Shown here: positions 10,157 to 19,313 of the stretch, in pieces | How the letters are laid out: the number at the start of each line of letters is the position of its first letter | Numbering within the stretch: position 1 is the stretch's first letter | Assembly (NCBI RefSeq): GCF_023701485.1 | Contig: NZ_JAMQBK010000063.1 | Location: 53,143-117,142, forward strand | Length of the DNA: 64,000 bases | Source: Aporhodopirellula aestuarii | GTDB lineage: Bacteria; Planctomycetota; Planctomycetia; Pirellulales; Pirellulaceae | Reading direction: 5' to 3' | The notes under the pieces: generated by a model | The model's database searches: none | Seen by the model: only the letters and a program-made list of their open reading frames with translations | What the model was told of the DNA's origin: nothing | Made by a program: the position numbers and the translations under genes

Positions 10157-10798
10157 ATGATCCGACCACTTGCGTCATTGTGTTTTGTACTCGCCACCAT
10201 CCTTAGCATTTCCGCCGCCGAGACCACCGATTTCGTTGATTTGTTCAACGGAAAAAATTTGGAAGGTTGGACGCAACGAAATGGTACGGCGACCTACCAA
10301 ATCGAGGATGGTGCGATTGTCGGTACAACGGCAGAGGGCAGTCCCAACTCGTTTTTATGTACCGACAAACTGTACGGTGACTTTGAAATGACGTTTGAGG
10401 TGATGCTCGATCCAGGTCTGAACTCCGGTGTTCAGATTCGTTCCCAGTGTAAGGACGATCAACCGACCGGGCGTGTCAACGGACCGCAGGTCGAAATTTC
10501 GTACGACAAGATGGCGGGTTACATCTATGGCGAGGCCGCTGGTGGTTGGATGACACCTGACGCCGATCGCGTGCCGAATGACCATGTTAAGAATGGACAA
10601 TGGAACACGTATCGCATCGTTGCCAAAGGTGATCGGATCCAAACTTGGATCAACGGTGCACAGGTCTCTGACCTGAAGCACCCGGAACGATTCCAGTCGC
10701 ACCCCAAAGGATTCATCGGCCTTCAGGTACACGGAATCCGCAAAGGGACCGGTCCTTATGAAGTGCGTTGGCGACATTTGAAGATTCGTGAACTTTAA
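10157..10798 (+). CDS. Exported DUF1080 protein (3-keto-disaccharide hydrolase-like fold)
   Basis: Start ATG 10157 gives 213 residues: signal peptide to about residue 20 (SISA-AETTDF), then FVDLFNGKNLEGWTQ, the opening of DUF1080, and later DFEMTFEVMLDPGLNSGVQIRSQ and KGFIGLQVHG, its standard strands. Single-domain DUF1080 proteins adopt a concanavalin-like fold; some members hydrolyse 3-keto-glycosides, and many others have no assigned activity. The gene ends 17 bases before the beta-helix gene, so both likely share a transcript. Confidence 0.9.
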   Translation: MIRPLASLCFVLATILSISAAETTDFVDLFNGKNLEGWTQRNGTATYQIEDGAIVGTTAEGSPNSFLCTDKLYGDFEMTFEVMLDPGLNSGVQIRSQCKDDQPTGRVNGPQVEISYDKMAGYIYGEAAGGWMTPDADRVPNDHVKNGQWNTYRIVAKGDRIQTWINGAQVSDLKHPERFQSHPKGFIGLQVHGIRKGTGPYEVRWRHLKIREL

Positions 10799-10815
10799 TC
10801 AACGGAAACGATAAC

Positions 10816-13575
10816 ATGGGTTCATGGAAGCTAACGAGGTTCGTCTGCCGGGTTTTTGACTTCGGCAACCGTTTGCGATCTCGCGAGATAAACGCTCTCG
10901 GTCTCGCATGGATGTTGGTGCTCGTGCCGACGCTGTGTCGTGCAGCGGATGAGTCAGAAACACATTTCTATGTTTCGCCGGCGGGATCAGATGACCAGGC
11001 CGGTACCGAGTCGCGGCCATTTGCGTCGGTCGAGCGAGCACAACGGGCGATCCTTGATGCCCTCGCTGCGAAACGCGAACGAGCGGTGACCGTGCATCTC
11101 CGACCTGGGCACTACCGTCTGGACCAGACGCTCGTTTTTACGCCTGCGGATTCAGGTTTTTCGGCGAGGCATCCGGTTCGCTACGTCGGTGATTCCGACG
11201 GCGACGTTGTGCTTTCCGGTGGCCGTAAGATTTTCGACTGGCAACGAGACCCGGACCATCCGGGACTCTGGAGAACACGTGTTGAGGTGCCAAAGGAAGC
11301 CGGAAATGACGATTGGCGGTTCGAGCAAATGTGGGTTAACGGGCGGCGCGCCGTGAGAGCGCGGACGCCTAACGAAGAGGACTTCTTTCGGTTGCTTGGC
11401 GTCAGTGAAACACCCCTTGAGAAGTCCTCAGGAACGTTTCGTCATCAGTTCGCTGCGCCGTCCGAGGATCTGGCTTCGTTAAAACCGATCGATCCGGAAG
11501 CGCTGCGTGATGTGCAGATCGTTACCTATCACAAATGGGACACGACGCGTGAGTGGTTGCAAGCCTGTGATGCTGATCGCGGGCTGTTCACGACGCACGG
11601 AGAGCGAATGAAGCCGCACAACCCCATGAACCGGGATTGTTTGTACTTCTTAGAGAACTATTTTGGTGCACTCGATGCCCCAGGTGAATGGTTTCTCGGC
11701 GGGGACGGTTGGTTGTACTATCAGCCCCATGTAAACGACAAAATCGAGACGGTCGAGTCGTATGCGGGCAATCTGCCGCGTTTGATCGAGATGCAAGGTG
11801 TTGTCGATGATCCAAAGCAATGGGTTAGGCACATCCGGTTTGAGAACCTTCGTTTTCAGCATGCTGAATACCGTATACCTGAGAAGGGAATCCGCTCGCA
11901 TCAAGCGGCGTTAAATGTGGACGCCACCGCGATCCAGCTCGATGGGGCGACGGACATCGGTTTTCACAACTGCGCAGTCGAACACGTCGGAGGCAGTGGG
12001 TTTTGGTTTCGTAAGGCGTGTCGTGATTGCCGGGTCGAACGGACACGCGTCTTTGACATTGGTGTCAGCGCGGTACGCATCGGTGAGCCGGGGTTGGTAC
12101 CGGAGCCTGTACGGGCGGGCGGAATCACGATCGACAACTGTATTCTGCACAGTGGTGGTCGGATTCTTCCGCATGCTGTCGGGGTGTGGATCGGGCACAG
12201 TTCGGACAACGCAATCACGCACTGTGATATTGCGGATTTCTTCTACACGGCTGTGTCGGTCGGTTGGCGTTGGGGCTATGCCGAGAGTGGAGCCAAACGC
12301 AACCGGATTGAATTCAATCATTTACATCACGTCGGCTACCGCATTCTCAGCGACATGGGAGGCGTCTACACGTTGGGCCCATCGGAAGGCACGACGGTGA
12401 GGCACAACGTCATCCACGATATCTACGCGACCCGATATGGAGGTTGGGGGCTCTATCCCGACGAAGGCAGTTCCCACATCGTGTTCGAAAATAATTTGGT
12501 CTACGACGTGCGTGACGGCGGCTTTCATCAGCACTACGGTCGCGAAAATATCGTCCGCAACAACATTCTGGCATTTAGCCAAGAGGGGCAAGTTGCAGTC
12601 TCGCGAGCGGAACCGCATTTGTCGTTTACCTTTGAACGCAACTTGGTGCTCTTTGATGAAGGACGATTGCTCGGATACTCGGGATGGAAGAACGGTAGCC
12701 GCGTTGCCATGAACCACAATCTCTACTGGCGCGTGGGCGGTCAACCGTTCGATTTCGCTGGCAAGGATTGGGATCAATGGCGCGCAGATGGTCACGACAC
12801 CGATTCGGTCGTCGCCGATCCGATGTTTGTCGACGCTGCCACTCGTGATTTCCGACTCCAGCCCGACTCGCCGGCGAAACAAATCGGTTTTGCCCCGTTT
12901 GATACGAAATCAGCCGGGGTGCAAGGTGATCCTTCATGGAAAAAACTGGCGGCATCGACGAAGTTCCGCAAGCCCTACGTCGTCCCCCCACCGCTCGTTT
13001 TGGATTTGAATGATGATTTTGAATCTGACAGTCCGGTATCACTCCTGCGCGTTGCTTCGTTGAGCCATGAGGGAAGAGAATCGCTGATCACAGTGGCAGA
13101 TTCACCCGATGGTGGTGGCCGCTGTTTGAAGATCCAAGACGCAGCCGACATGAAGGCTGCCTACAACCCTCACTTCCATTGGGATCCCAAGTACACCGAC
13201 GGTAAATCGCGACTGAGCTTTCGTATTCGTTTGGAGCCGACGGTCGCGGTGTCGTGTGAATGGCGGAACAAGTCGAGTCCCTACCGAACGGGACCGAGTC
13301 TCCAGTTTAGCGATAGGGCGATTCATACCCGCGGTCGCAAGCTGATGGACGTTCCTGCCAATACGTGGGTGGAAGTCACGATCGAAGCCGTGCAGGGAGT
13401 TTCCAACAGCCGCTGGAAATCAACTTTGTTGCTTCCGGATGGAAGTCGCCACGAGTTTGTTGATCTGGATTGCGATCCTGAATGGACTCAAACTGGGTGG
13501 GTCGGTTTTATCGCGTCCGCTCGTAGCGATGCGGCCTATTTCTTGGACGATGTCCACATGACCAACAAACGATAA
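10816..13575 (+). CDS. Exported right-handed parallel beta-helix protein, probable polysaccharide-active enzyme
   Basis: 919 residues with an export signal at about 28-44 after an unusually long basic n-region. HFYVSPAGSDDQAGTESRPFASVERAQRAI is the classic entry to bacterial beta-helix glycosidases and lyases. Repeated turns run to about residue 670 (NAITHCDIADF, NRIEFNHLHHVGY, TVRHNVIHDIY, IVFENNLVYDV, NIVRNNILAF), followed by DPMFVDAATRDFRLQPDSPAKQIGF and a C-terminal jelly-roll-like domain (SLLRVASLSHEG...WVGFIASARSDAAYFLDDVHM). No family-specific catalytic residues can be named from sequence alone. Confidence 0.86.
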   Translation: MGSWKLTRFVCRVFDFGNRLRSREINALGLAWMLVLVPTLCRAADESETHFYVSPAGSDDQAGTESRPFASVERAQRAILDALAAKRERAVTVHLRPGHYRLDQTLVFTPADSGFSARHPVRYVGDSDGDVVLSGGRKIFDWQRDPDHPGLWRTRVEVPKEAGNDDWRFEQMWVNGRRAVRARTPNEEDFFRLLGVSETPLEKSSGTFRHQFAAPSEDLASLKPIDPEALRDVQIVTYHKWDTTREWLQACDADRGLFTTHGERMKPHNPMNRDCLYFLENYFGALDAPGEWFLGGDGWLYYQPHVNDKIETVESYAGNLPRLIEMQGVVDDPKQWVRHIRFENLRFQHAEYRIPEKGIRSHQAALNVDATAIQLDGATDIGFHNCAVEHVGGSGFWFRKACRDCRVERTRVFDIGVSAVRIGEPGLVPEPVRAGGITIDNCILHSGGRILPHAVGVWIGHSSDNAITHCDIADFFYTAVSVGWRWGYAESGAKRNRIEFNHLHHVGYRILSDMGGVYTLGPSEGTTVRHNVIHDIYATRYGGWGLYPDEGSSHIVFENNLVYDVRDGGFHQHYGRENIVRNNILAFSQEGQVAVSRAEPHLSFTFERNLVLFDEGRLLGYSGWKNGSRVAMNHNLYWRVGGQPFDFAGKDWDQWRADGHDTDSVVADPMFVDAATRDFRLQPDSPAKQIGFAPFDTKSAGVQGDPSWKKLAASTKFRKPYVVPPPLVLDLNDDFESDSPVSLLRVASLSHEGRESLITVADSPDGGGRCLKIQDAADMKAAYNPHFHWDPKYTDGKSRLSFRIRLEPTVAVSCEWRNKSSPYRTGPSLQFSDRAIHTRGRKLMDVPANTWVEVTIEAVQGVSNSRWKSTLLLPDGSRHEFVDLDCDPEWTQTGWVGFIASARSDAAYFLDDVHMTNKR

Positions 13576-13608
13576 TTCAACTTTACGATCACTTTTGAGA
13601 TTGCCACG

Positions 13609-14925
13609 ATGATGTATTGCTCCCAGAGGAGTCGCCATTCTTGGTTTCACCTGTTTCTAGTTTTGATTTCGCCGGTTTTCCTTTCCGTCTCCGATGTGCG
13701 TGCTGAAACGCCGACGTTTGAGCCGGTGAAGGCGGAGCATTGTCATGCTCGAGACGGGATCGGCAACGTGTTGGCGAAACTTCGTGATGGTAAGACCGTT
13801 CGCATTGCCTATCTCGGCGGATCGATCACGGCTGCCAATGGATGGCGGGTGAAGTCACTCGAGTGGTTCCGGCAAGCGTATCCAGAGGCGGACGTTTCGG
13901 AAATCCATGCGGCGATCGGTGGGACGGGGAGCGATCTGGGCGTTTTTCGTTTGCAGCGAGATGCGTTGCAATACAAACCTGATTTGTTGTTCGTGGAATT
14001 TGCGGTCAACGATGGCGGGGCTCAGCCGGAACAGATTTGGCGGGCGATGGAAGGGATCGTGAGGCAAACATGGGCTGCGGATCCGAACACGGATATCTGT
14101 TTCGTATACACGTTTCGAGTCGGGTACGAAAACGATTTGCGAAATGGTTTCAACCCGCGTGCGGCGTCCGCGATGGAACTGCTCGCTGATCACTATGCAA
14201 TCCCATCGATCAACTTCGCCAAAAAGATCGTGGAGTTGGAAGCGACCGGAAGCTTGATTTTCAAATCGGACGAGCCGGCCAGTGAGGGTGTTGTTCGGTT
14301 CTCATCTGATGGGGTCCATCCGTTGGATGAGGGACACCAAATCTACGCGGATCTGGTAGCCGATGCGGTGACCAAGTTCGGTGAAACTTCGCAACCGATG
14401 GATCATGCCTCCAAACTCGCAACGACGTTCGTGGAAGATCACTGGCAAGCCGCCAAAATGATCCCGGTCGATCAAAGCATGTTGACGCCGGAGTGGAAAC
14501 AATTGGGGCCAGACGACAGACTCGCCAAGAGCTTCAGCAAACGTCTGGGGACGATTTGGGAGACGACTCAGCCGGGCAGCAAGTTAAGTTTCCAATTTCG
14601 TGGCTCGGTTGCAAAACTATATGACCTTTTGGGGACCGACGGCGGACAGGTGATTGTGACCGTGGATGGCAAGAAATTGGATCGTCCTCTGCCACGATTT
14701 GATAGCTACTGTACCTATCACCGTATCGCCACGCTGGGCGTCGCCATGGGCGTTGATCCCGATGAGGTGCACACGGTGATCGTGGAGGTCGATTCGGAAC
14801 AGCCTGATCGCCAAAGCGTCGCGTTTCGATTGAAGGATCCCGAGACCGAATTGAAGTCGCCGAAGTATCAAGGCACGTGCATTCGCGTCGGACAGATTCA
14901 GATCATCGGCGATATTGTCCCGTGA
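13609..14925 (+). CDS. Exported SGNH hydrolase of the GGSIT type
   Basis: 438 residues with a signal peptide ending near DVRA-ETP. Block I is [13 protein letters not shown], so Gly-Gly-Ser replaces Gly-Asp-Ser; block II is [10 protein letters not shown], block [13 protein letters not shown], and block [11 protein letters not shown], which supply the usual catalytic Ser, Gly/Asn and Asp/His. A C-terminal domain of about 150 residues ([22 protein letters not shown]) resembles a carbohydrate-binding sandwich. Probably a carbohydrate esterase. It is the last gene of the secreted cluster, before convergent minus-strand genes. Confidence 0.84.
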   Translation: MMYCSQRSRHSWFHLFLVLISPVFLSVSDVRAETPTFEPVKAEHCHARDGIGNVLAKLRDGKTVRIAYLGGSITAANGWRVKSLEWFRQAYPEADVSEIHAAIGGTGSDLGVFRLQRDALQYKPDLLFVEFAVNDGGAQPEQIWRAMEGIVRQTWAADPNTDICFVYTFRVGYENDLRNGFNPRAASAMELLADHYAIPSINFAKKIVELEATGSLIFKSDEPASEGVVRFSSDGVHPLDEGHQIYADLVADAVTKFGETSQPMDHASKLATTFVEDHWQAAKMIPVDQSMLTPEWKQLGPDDRLAKSFSKRLGTIWETTQPGSKLSFQFRGSVAKLYDLLGTDGGQVIVTVDGKKLDRPLPRFDSYCTYHRIATLGVAMGVDPDEVHTVIVEVDSEQPDRQSVAFRLKDPETELKSPKYQGTCIRVGQIQIIGDIVP

Positions 14926-15100
14926 CCAACACTTCGATGACGGTCCGTTGGGGGCGCTCTTGTCTCGCCGAGTTGCGTAGGCTTTCGCCGTAACGCGAAG
15001 AGGAGGCCCGCTTAGGGGCGAGGCCTGGATTCGCTGACCTTAATCGCAGGCTCTTCCCTCCCCTCGCTCGACGCTTTCGGGAGGAGGATCGAGTGAGCGA
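14926..15100. other. Convergent spacer
   Basis: Convergent end of the secreted cluster and the ATP-grasp gene. GC-rich with partial inverted segments (CCTCGCTCGACGC / GATCGAGTGAGCG) at the right, but no clear terminator on either strand. Confidence 0.35.
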
Positions 15101-16147
15101 TCACAATGTTGCGAGTGCACGGTTCGACATGCTGGCGCCGTAGTAGGAACGGTATTGGGCTTTGCGTTCGAGGTCATGGATAACTTCGGTGGCAAAGTCG
15201 ATTCCAGTCAGAGCTTGGGAACTCCCCAGTCCGCCGGGGCTGAAGACGTTGATCTCCATCAGTTTGTCATCGACGATGTCTAAGCCAACTAAGAACATGC
15301 CATCTTGCACGAGTTTGGGGCGGACCATTTCGACGAGTTCCAGCATTTTGTCGGTGACTTCCGCTTCGACGCACTTGCCGCCCGTATGCATGTTGCTGCG
15401 TGCATCTCCGGTATCGTTTCGGCGTCGAAATGCCGCGTATTTGCCGTCTTTCATGAGCGGGCGTCCGTTAATCACGAACATCCGGACATCGCCTTCAACG
15501 GCGGCGGGTAAATACTCTTGGGCGATGCAGTAGCCATCGCGGATGACGGCTTCGATCATTTGGTTTAGGTTCGCTTTTTCGTCTTCCCCGATGAGGAAAA
15601 CGCTTTGCCCGCCTGAACCTTGCAAGGGTTTGATAACGACTTTGTCATCCTGTTCGGCAATGAATGCCTTGATGTCGTCGATATCGCGGCTGATGCACGT
15701 CTTGGGACGAACCTGCTCGGGGAAGTGTTGGAAGTAGGTTTTGTTGATGGCATTGGCGAGGCTGAAGGGATCATTGAGTACGAGCACGCCGCGAGTCGCC
15801 GCGAGCTGTCCGAACAGGATGCCACTTGTTTGAGCCCAGGGGCGTTCGGTCGCGTCGTCGGATGGGTCGTTCCGCAGCAAGAGTACGTCGAGCTCGTCTA
15901 AGTTGATTCGTTGGTCTTCGTTTTCTTTGTTCTGCACCGCAGCGAGATAGTCCTCTAGCGATTCATAGGTCGCGCCGTTTGCGCTGCGTCCATGAGCTTG
16001 GATCGATCCTTCGGGTGCATAGATGAAATCGCCGACGCCTAGCAGATAGGCCTCGTGTCCCATGTTCACTGCCGACATCGCCAAGCGTGTTGTCGTGTAC
16101 TCGGCTTGTTCGGTCATCACATCATTGACAACAAAAGCGATTTTCAT
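15101..16147 (-). CDS. GshB-like ATP-grasp ligase
   Basis: Start ATG 16147 (MKIAFVVNDVMTEQ) gives 348 residues, matching glutathione synthetase GshB in length and order. It has an N-terminal Rossmann-like part with VLLLRNDPSDDATERPWAQTSG, then DPFSLANAINKTYFQHFPEQVRPKTCIS, the ATP-grasp KVVIKPLQGSGGQSVFLI, CIAQEYLPAAVEGDVRMFVING, and metal-binding GLDIVDDKLMEINVFSPGGLGS. Its ATG overlaps the upstream TGA (TGATG), so it is coupled to the DUF1704 gene. Given that context it more likely ligates an amino acid to a small peptide or metabolite than makes ordinary glutathione; no gamma-glutamylcysteine ligase is nearby. Confidence 0.86.
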   Translation of the reverse strand: MKIAFVVNDVMTEQAEYTTTRLAMSAVNMGHEAYLLGVGDFIYAPEGSIQAHGRSANGATYESLEDYLAAVQNKENEDQRINLDELDVLLLRNDPSDDATERPWAQTSGILFGQLAATRGVLVLNDPFSLANAINKTYFQHFPEQVRPKTCISRDIDDIKAFIAEQDDKVVIKPLQGSGGQSVFLIGEDEKANLNQMIEAVIRDGYCIAQEYLPAAVEGDVRMFVINGRPLMKDGKYAAFRRRNDTGDARSNMHTGGKCVEAEVTDKMLELVEMVRPKLVQDGMFLVGLDIVDDKLMEINVFSPGGLGSSQALTGIDFATEVIHDLERKAQYRSYYGASMSNRALATL

Positions 16148-18117
16148 CAGTCGGTCTCCATAAGGTCCAGGACTGACTTCCCCCGACAAGCTTCGAGCCG
16201 ATCGCGGGCGGATTCGTCGTCCAAGAAACGAGGAAGGATACGCGGCGGGGTGATAATTCCGCGCCGTCTTAGCTCTTGAATGTAGGGAACGTGTTGCAGT
16301 CCGATCTTTCCAACGTAGAGCGGTTCAATGTCGTGGCCTTTGGCCAGGTAATCGAGTAGATCTCGCAAGCCGCGGAGATAGATGATGTCTTTTGTCAGTC
16401 CGCCGCCGCGGAACACTCGCAAGGTTGTCGTAAACGATTGGCGACGTGAAAATCGGTGGTGTCGTTGCAGGCGGTTCACCACGGAAGCGAACGACTTTCC
16501 GTTGACCATCCAGTGCACCGCCATCACGCGAGCCGCGAGAGTTCGGATTCGCATACGGGTGAGTCCACCAACCAGGTATTCCGCCAAGACGGCGAGCCCC
16601 TCTTGCAACTCTTCGTAGCCTGCTAGCCCCGCGTAAAGTTGCCGAAACGGCTGGCATCGGCCGTTGAAGTAGGTCAACAGGTGCGTGCCTACCTCATGAT
16701 GCAAAAGTGGCGCGAGACGACGTCGTGGGATGGAAACTTCTCGCGAGATCAAGAGACGGTCATGCGATACCATGATGCCGGATGCGATCGTGTCGCTGAG
16801 TTCGACCGAGGCGGTGAATTCGTTCATCCGCGTGTGGTAACGATCGATCTCCTCCCGAGCGGCGGAGGCGAGTTCCTCTGAATCCACACACTTCTTTTTT
16901 CCCGATGATCGTTGACTCGCTGAATCTTGCGAGGCAGGGGGAGCCTTGGCAAACCGCTCGAGAATTTGTTCGGCCAATTCGACCAAGGAGTCTTCGGCGG
17001 TGCCATAAAGTTGCAGGCTACTGGTCAGGAAATGCGACTGCTTTGGTAGTTCGTGCAGGGCCAGTTCGGGTGCATGCAAATCGCGAAGCGAGGTCAGTTG
17101 TCGGTCGATTTCGTCTTGCTTTTCCCAGAACAAATGTGCCAGCGTGGGATCTTCGACACGCTCGATCTCGATATCGAACAAACGCCGTTTCAGAATGTTG
17201 GGATGATAAGGCAGATGTCGGTATCGCAGAGAAGGAAGTTCCTTGGAACTCGACGCTGCGAACTCCATGCGAGCCTCGTCTGCGTTGGTTGGGGTGACTT
17301 GCAACAAAAAATCGAACGATCCTGAAACTTCGCATAGTTGTTGGTCGATCAGTCGGGCGGCTTTGACCATTGAGGACGGCCCGAGCGTGTCATAGTGTGC
17401 TTTGTGCTTTCCTTTGGGATTGCCAGTGAACTCAGCAACTGTCTTGCGAAATGCGATTGCCAATTGCGAGCGGAGGACTTGCAATGCGACGGGATAGACG
17501 GCGCCCGTGACACGATCTCGGTAAAACGGATTGACGATGAGGCCCAGGGTACAGCAAGCTCCGGAACCGTTTTCGGGGCATACCGATGCCAGGGACGGCA
17601 AGCCACGTAGTTCAGCAACGTCGGCGACGAGACGATTGACCTGAGGTGGGCGGCCGTCAACGCGGATCGCCTTGAGGGCCTCTTCGAATGCGTTGATGGT
17701 GGAGGGGATCGCGTCTCCATCGATGCATGCGATCTGGAATTCAGCGGACGAGCTGCGTTGGGCGGACAAGTCTTTCGCCCAGACTTCAATCAACAAAAAC
17801 GTTCCAAAATGTTCCTGCATCGCTGCGCTAATTTCAGAGCACAGATGCGACAAGCCTTCGTGATGTTTGACGCTGTCCGATGCAAAAAGATAGGCGGCCT
17901 CGGACGTAATCAGCTCACGCGTTACGGCGTCTTCCTCGTTACCACGATGCAAACATAGAAATGGCAACTGGCGGTCGATGCGCAGTCTTCCGCCACCGGG
18001 CAGGTTACGTCGCACCCGTTTATTCTTCGCTAAACGGTCGCAGGCGGCTTCGGCGATTGCTTCGTATTGATCGGTTATGGATCGACGCGACGGAGCGTCT
18101 TGAGACGTAGCGTTCAC
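16147..18117 (-). CDS. DUF1704 / QEGLA-motif metallopeptidase-like protein
   Basis: Start GTG 18117 overlaps the previous stop by four bases (GTGA) and gives 656 residues. It carries LLHHEVGTHLLTYFNG near residue 472, an HExxxH zinc motif, and about 30 residues later YEELQEGLAVLAEYL, which holds the QEGLA signature and a likely third ligand Glu. The family shares its peptidase domain with eukaryotic MATCAP tubulin tyrosine carboxypeptidases; bacterial members were named for a supposed effect on flavohaemoglobin expression. The N-terminal 250 residues resemble an amidohydrolase-like region (HHEGLSHLCSEISAAMQEHFGTFLLIEVW). Probably a cytosolic peptidase in the three-gene operon. Confidence 0.85.
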   Translation of the reverse strand: MNATSQDAPSRRSITDQYEAIAEAACDRLAKNKRVRRNLPGGGRLRIDRQLPFLCLHRGNEEDAVTRELITSEAAYLFASDSVKHHEGLSHLCSEISAAMQEHFGTFLLIEVWAKDLSAQRSSSAEFQIACIDGDAIPSTINAFEEALKAIRVDGRPPQVNRLVADVAELRGLPSLASVCPENGSGACCTLGLIVNPFYRDRVTGAVYPVALQVLRSQLAIAFRKTVAEFTGNPKGKHKAHYDTLGPSSMVKAARLIDQQLCEVSGSFDFLLQVTPTNADEARMEFAASSSKELPSLRYRHLPYHPNILKRRLFDIEIERVEDPTLAHLFWEKQDEIDRQLTSLRDLHAPELALHELPKQSHFLTSSLQLYGTAEDSLVELAEQILERFAKAPPASQDSASQRSSGKKKCVDSEELASAAREEIDRYHTRMNEFTASVELSDTIASGIMVSHDRLLISREVSIPRRRLAPLLHHEVGTHLLTYFNGRCQPFRQLYAGLAGYEELQEGLAVLAEYLVGGLTRMRIRTLAARVMAVHWMVNGKSFASVVNRLQRHHRFSRRQSFTTTLRVFRGGGLTKDIIYLRGLRDLLDYLAKGHDIEPLYVGKIGLQHVPYIQELRRRGIITPPRILPRFLDDESARDRLEACRGKSVLDLMETD

Positions 18118-18899
18118 ATTTTCTCCAATGCTTCGCGTACCCCTGGTATTGTTGCCTCGAGTGCTTGGTAGATGCACTCGACTTGATCCGGATCCGGCTC
18201 GCCTTCCCATTCGTCCATGAAGAACTTTTTGAATTCGATGGCGATCGCACAGACCTGCTGCGGGAACGTCTTGTGAATCCACTCGCAGAAGTACCCGCCT
18301 TGAAATTTCACGTTTTCTCGTACATCCAGCTGGCGACCGTGAAAGTCGTAGGACCTTAGTTCACGCATTAAACGTTCGACGACAGGGGACCAAAACTGCC
18401 GATCCATGGTTCCCGTGCCTATGTTGACTTCTGGGTTGGTCGCCGGATTGGCGACGGGGCCGTCCGGGCCTTGTCGACGTTGGTTGTAGGTATGCAGGTC
18501 GTACACGACGACTCGCGGGTACTCTTCGAGCATTTCTTCGAGTAGTTCTTTCACCTCTGCATAGAATAGGTCGTATTCGCGTAGGGACGCGTCGATCAGT
18601 GACTGGTCGGGCGGGGTGTCCCAGACCTCAAGTCCCCACGCATCGGCGGGTGTTTCGTAGACGGCCTTGTCCCTCGGTCGATTCAAATCGACTTCGAAAC
18701 GGGAACGCAGGCCAACAATTTGAGTCTTGGCAATTTGCGTCCATTCGCCGGTGATTGGGTCTTCTTCGCGAAGTTGTTGCTTCTCATCGATCGCTAACCT
18801 TTGCTCAACACTTTTACGGGTTTGGTGCCCGTTGTGGATCGCCGCAGCGACGATCGGTCCGGTACCACGCTGGAAGATGCAATGAGGTTTGAGTGCCAT
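18114..18899 (-). CDS. N-formylglutamate amidohydrolase-like protein
   Basis: Start ATG 18899, with AGGAG nine bases before it, gives 261 residues. IVAAAIHNGHQTR, LRSRFEVDLNRPRDKAVY, VVVYDLHTYNQRR and AIAIEFKKFFMDEW are the conserved blocks of the family, with His, Arg, His and Glu in the expected metal/substrate positions. The family hydrolyses N-formyl-L-glutamate in histidine breakdown, but no hut gene is near; instead it heads a tightly overlapping operon with DUF1704 and an ATP-grasp ligase. A role in trimming a glutamate-containing product made or remodelled by the other two is my inference. Confidence 0.84.
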   Translation of the reverse strand: MALKPHCIFQRGTGPIVAAAIHNGHQTRKSVEQRLAIDEKQQLREEDPITGEWTQIAKTQIVGLRSRFEVDLNRPRDKAVYETPADAWGLEVWDTPPDQSLIDASLREYDLFYAEVKELLEEMLEEYPRVVVYDLHTYNQRRQGPDGPVANPATNPEVNIGTGTMDRQFWSPVVERLMRELRSYDFHGRQLDVRENVKFQGGYFCEWIHKTFPQQVCAIAIEFKKFFMDEWEGEPDPDQVECIYQALEATIPGVREALEKM

Positions 18900-19313
18900 G
18901 GACAGAAACTCCTGCGTGGTGTGGTTTGATCTCGCACGTTCAATAAGGGTTGGTGAGGATCCCGGCTGAGGTAAGTTCGTGGAGACGCAATCGCTGTGCC
19001 AAGGTCTGGCCCCACCCCGCGTCATGATCGCATCGAAAGGTGGTCGGCCATCAACCGAACGGGATGATGTCCTGTCACCGTATCCCGCTCGTAGATGGTG
19101 GTCTTTTGTTTAATCGAAATTGGGAGAATTTGAGAAAGCAGCGAACCCATCTCAGATTTCCGTTCTCTCTCTTTCAACTCTTAACGGTTGCTTGTTGGCG
19201 CGATCGCGAGAGGAGCAAGGCCCGACGTGTTGGGACGAATGACGCGAAGTGGAGCGGCCATGTTGGCCGCCGGCGTGCATCCATGTGTTTGACAGTTCTT
19301 GAAAGGCAATGTC
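18900..19313. other. Divergent intergenic region
   Basis: About 415 bases between the divergent trio operon and the 267-residue gene. No gene is supported. A poor sigma-54-like element (TTGGCCGCCGGCGTGCA, 19263-19279, plus strand) has correct spacing but misses three consensus bases, so I do not call it a promoter. GAAAGG at 19301-19306 is a reasonable ribosome site for the downstream ATG at 19314. Confidence 0.4.

Noticed and set aside
19263..19279. Sigma-54-like TTGGCCGCCGGCGTGCA before the basic protein
   Set aside because: Three mismatches to the ten core bases; GG-N10-GC alone is expected hundreds of times per window.
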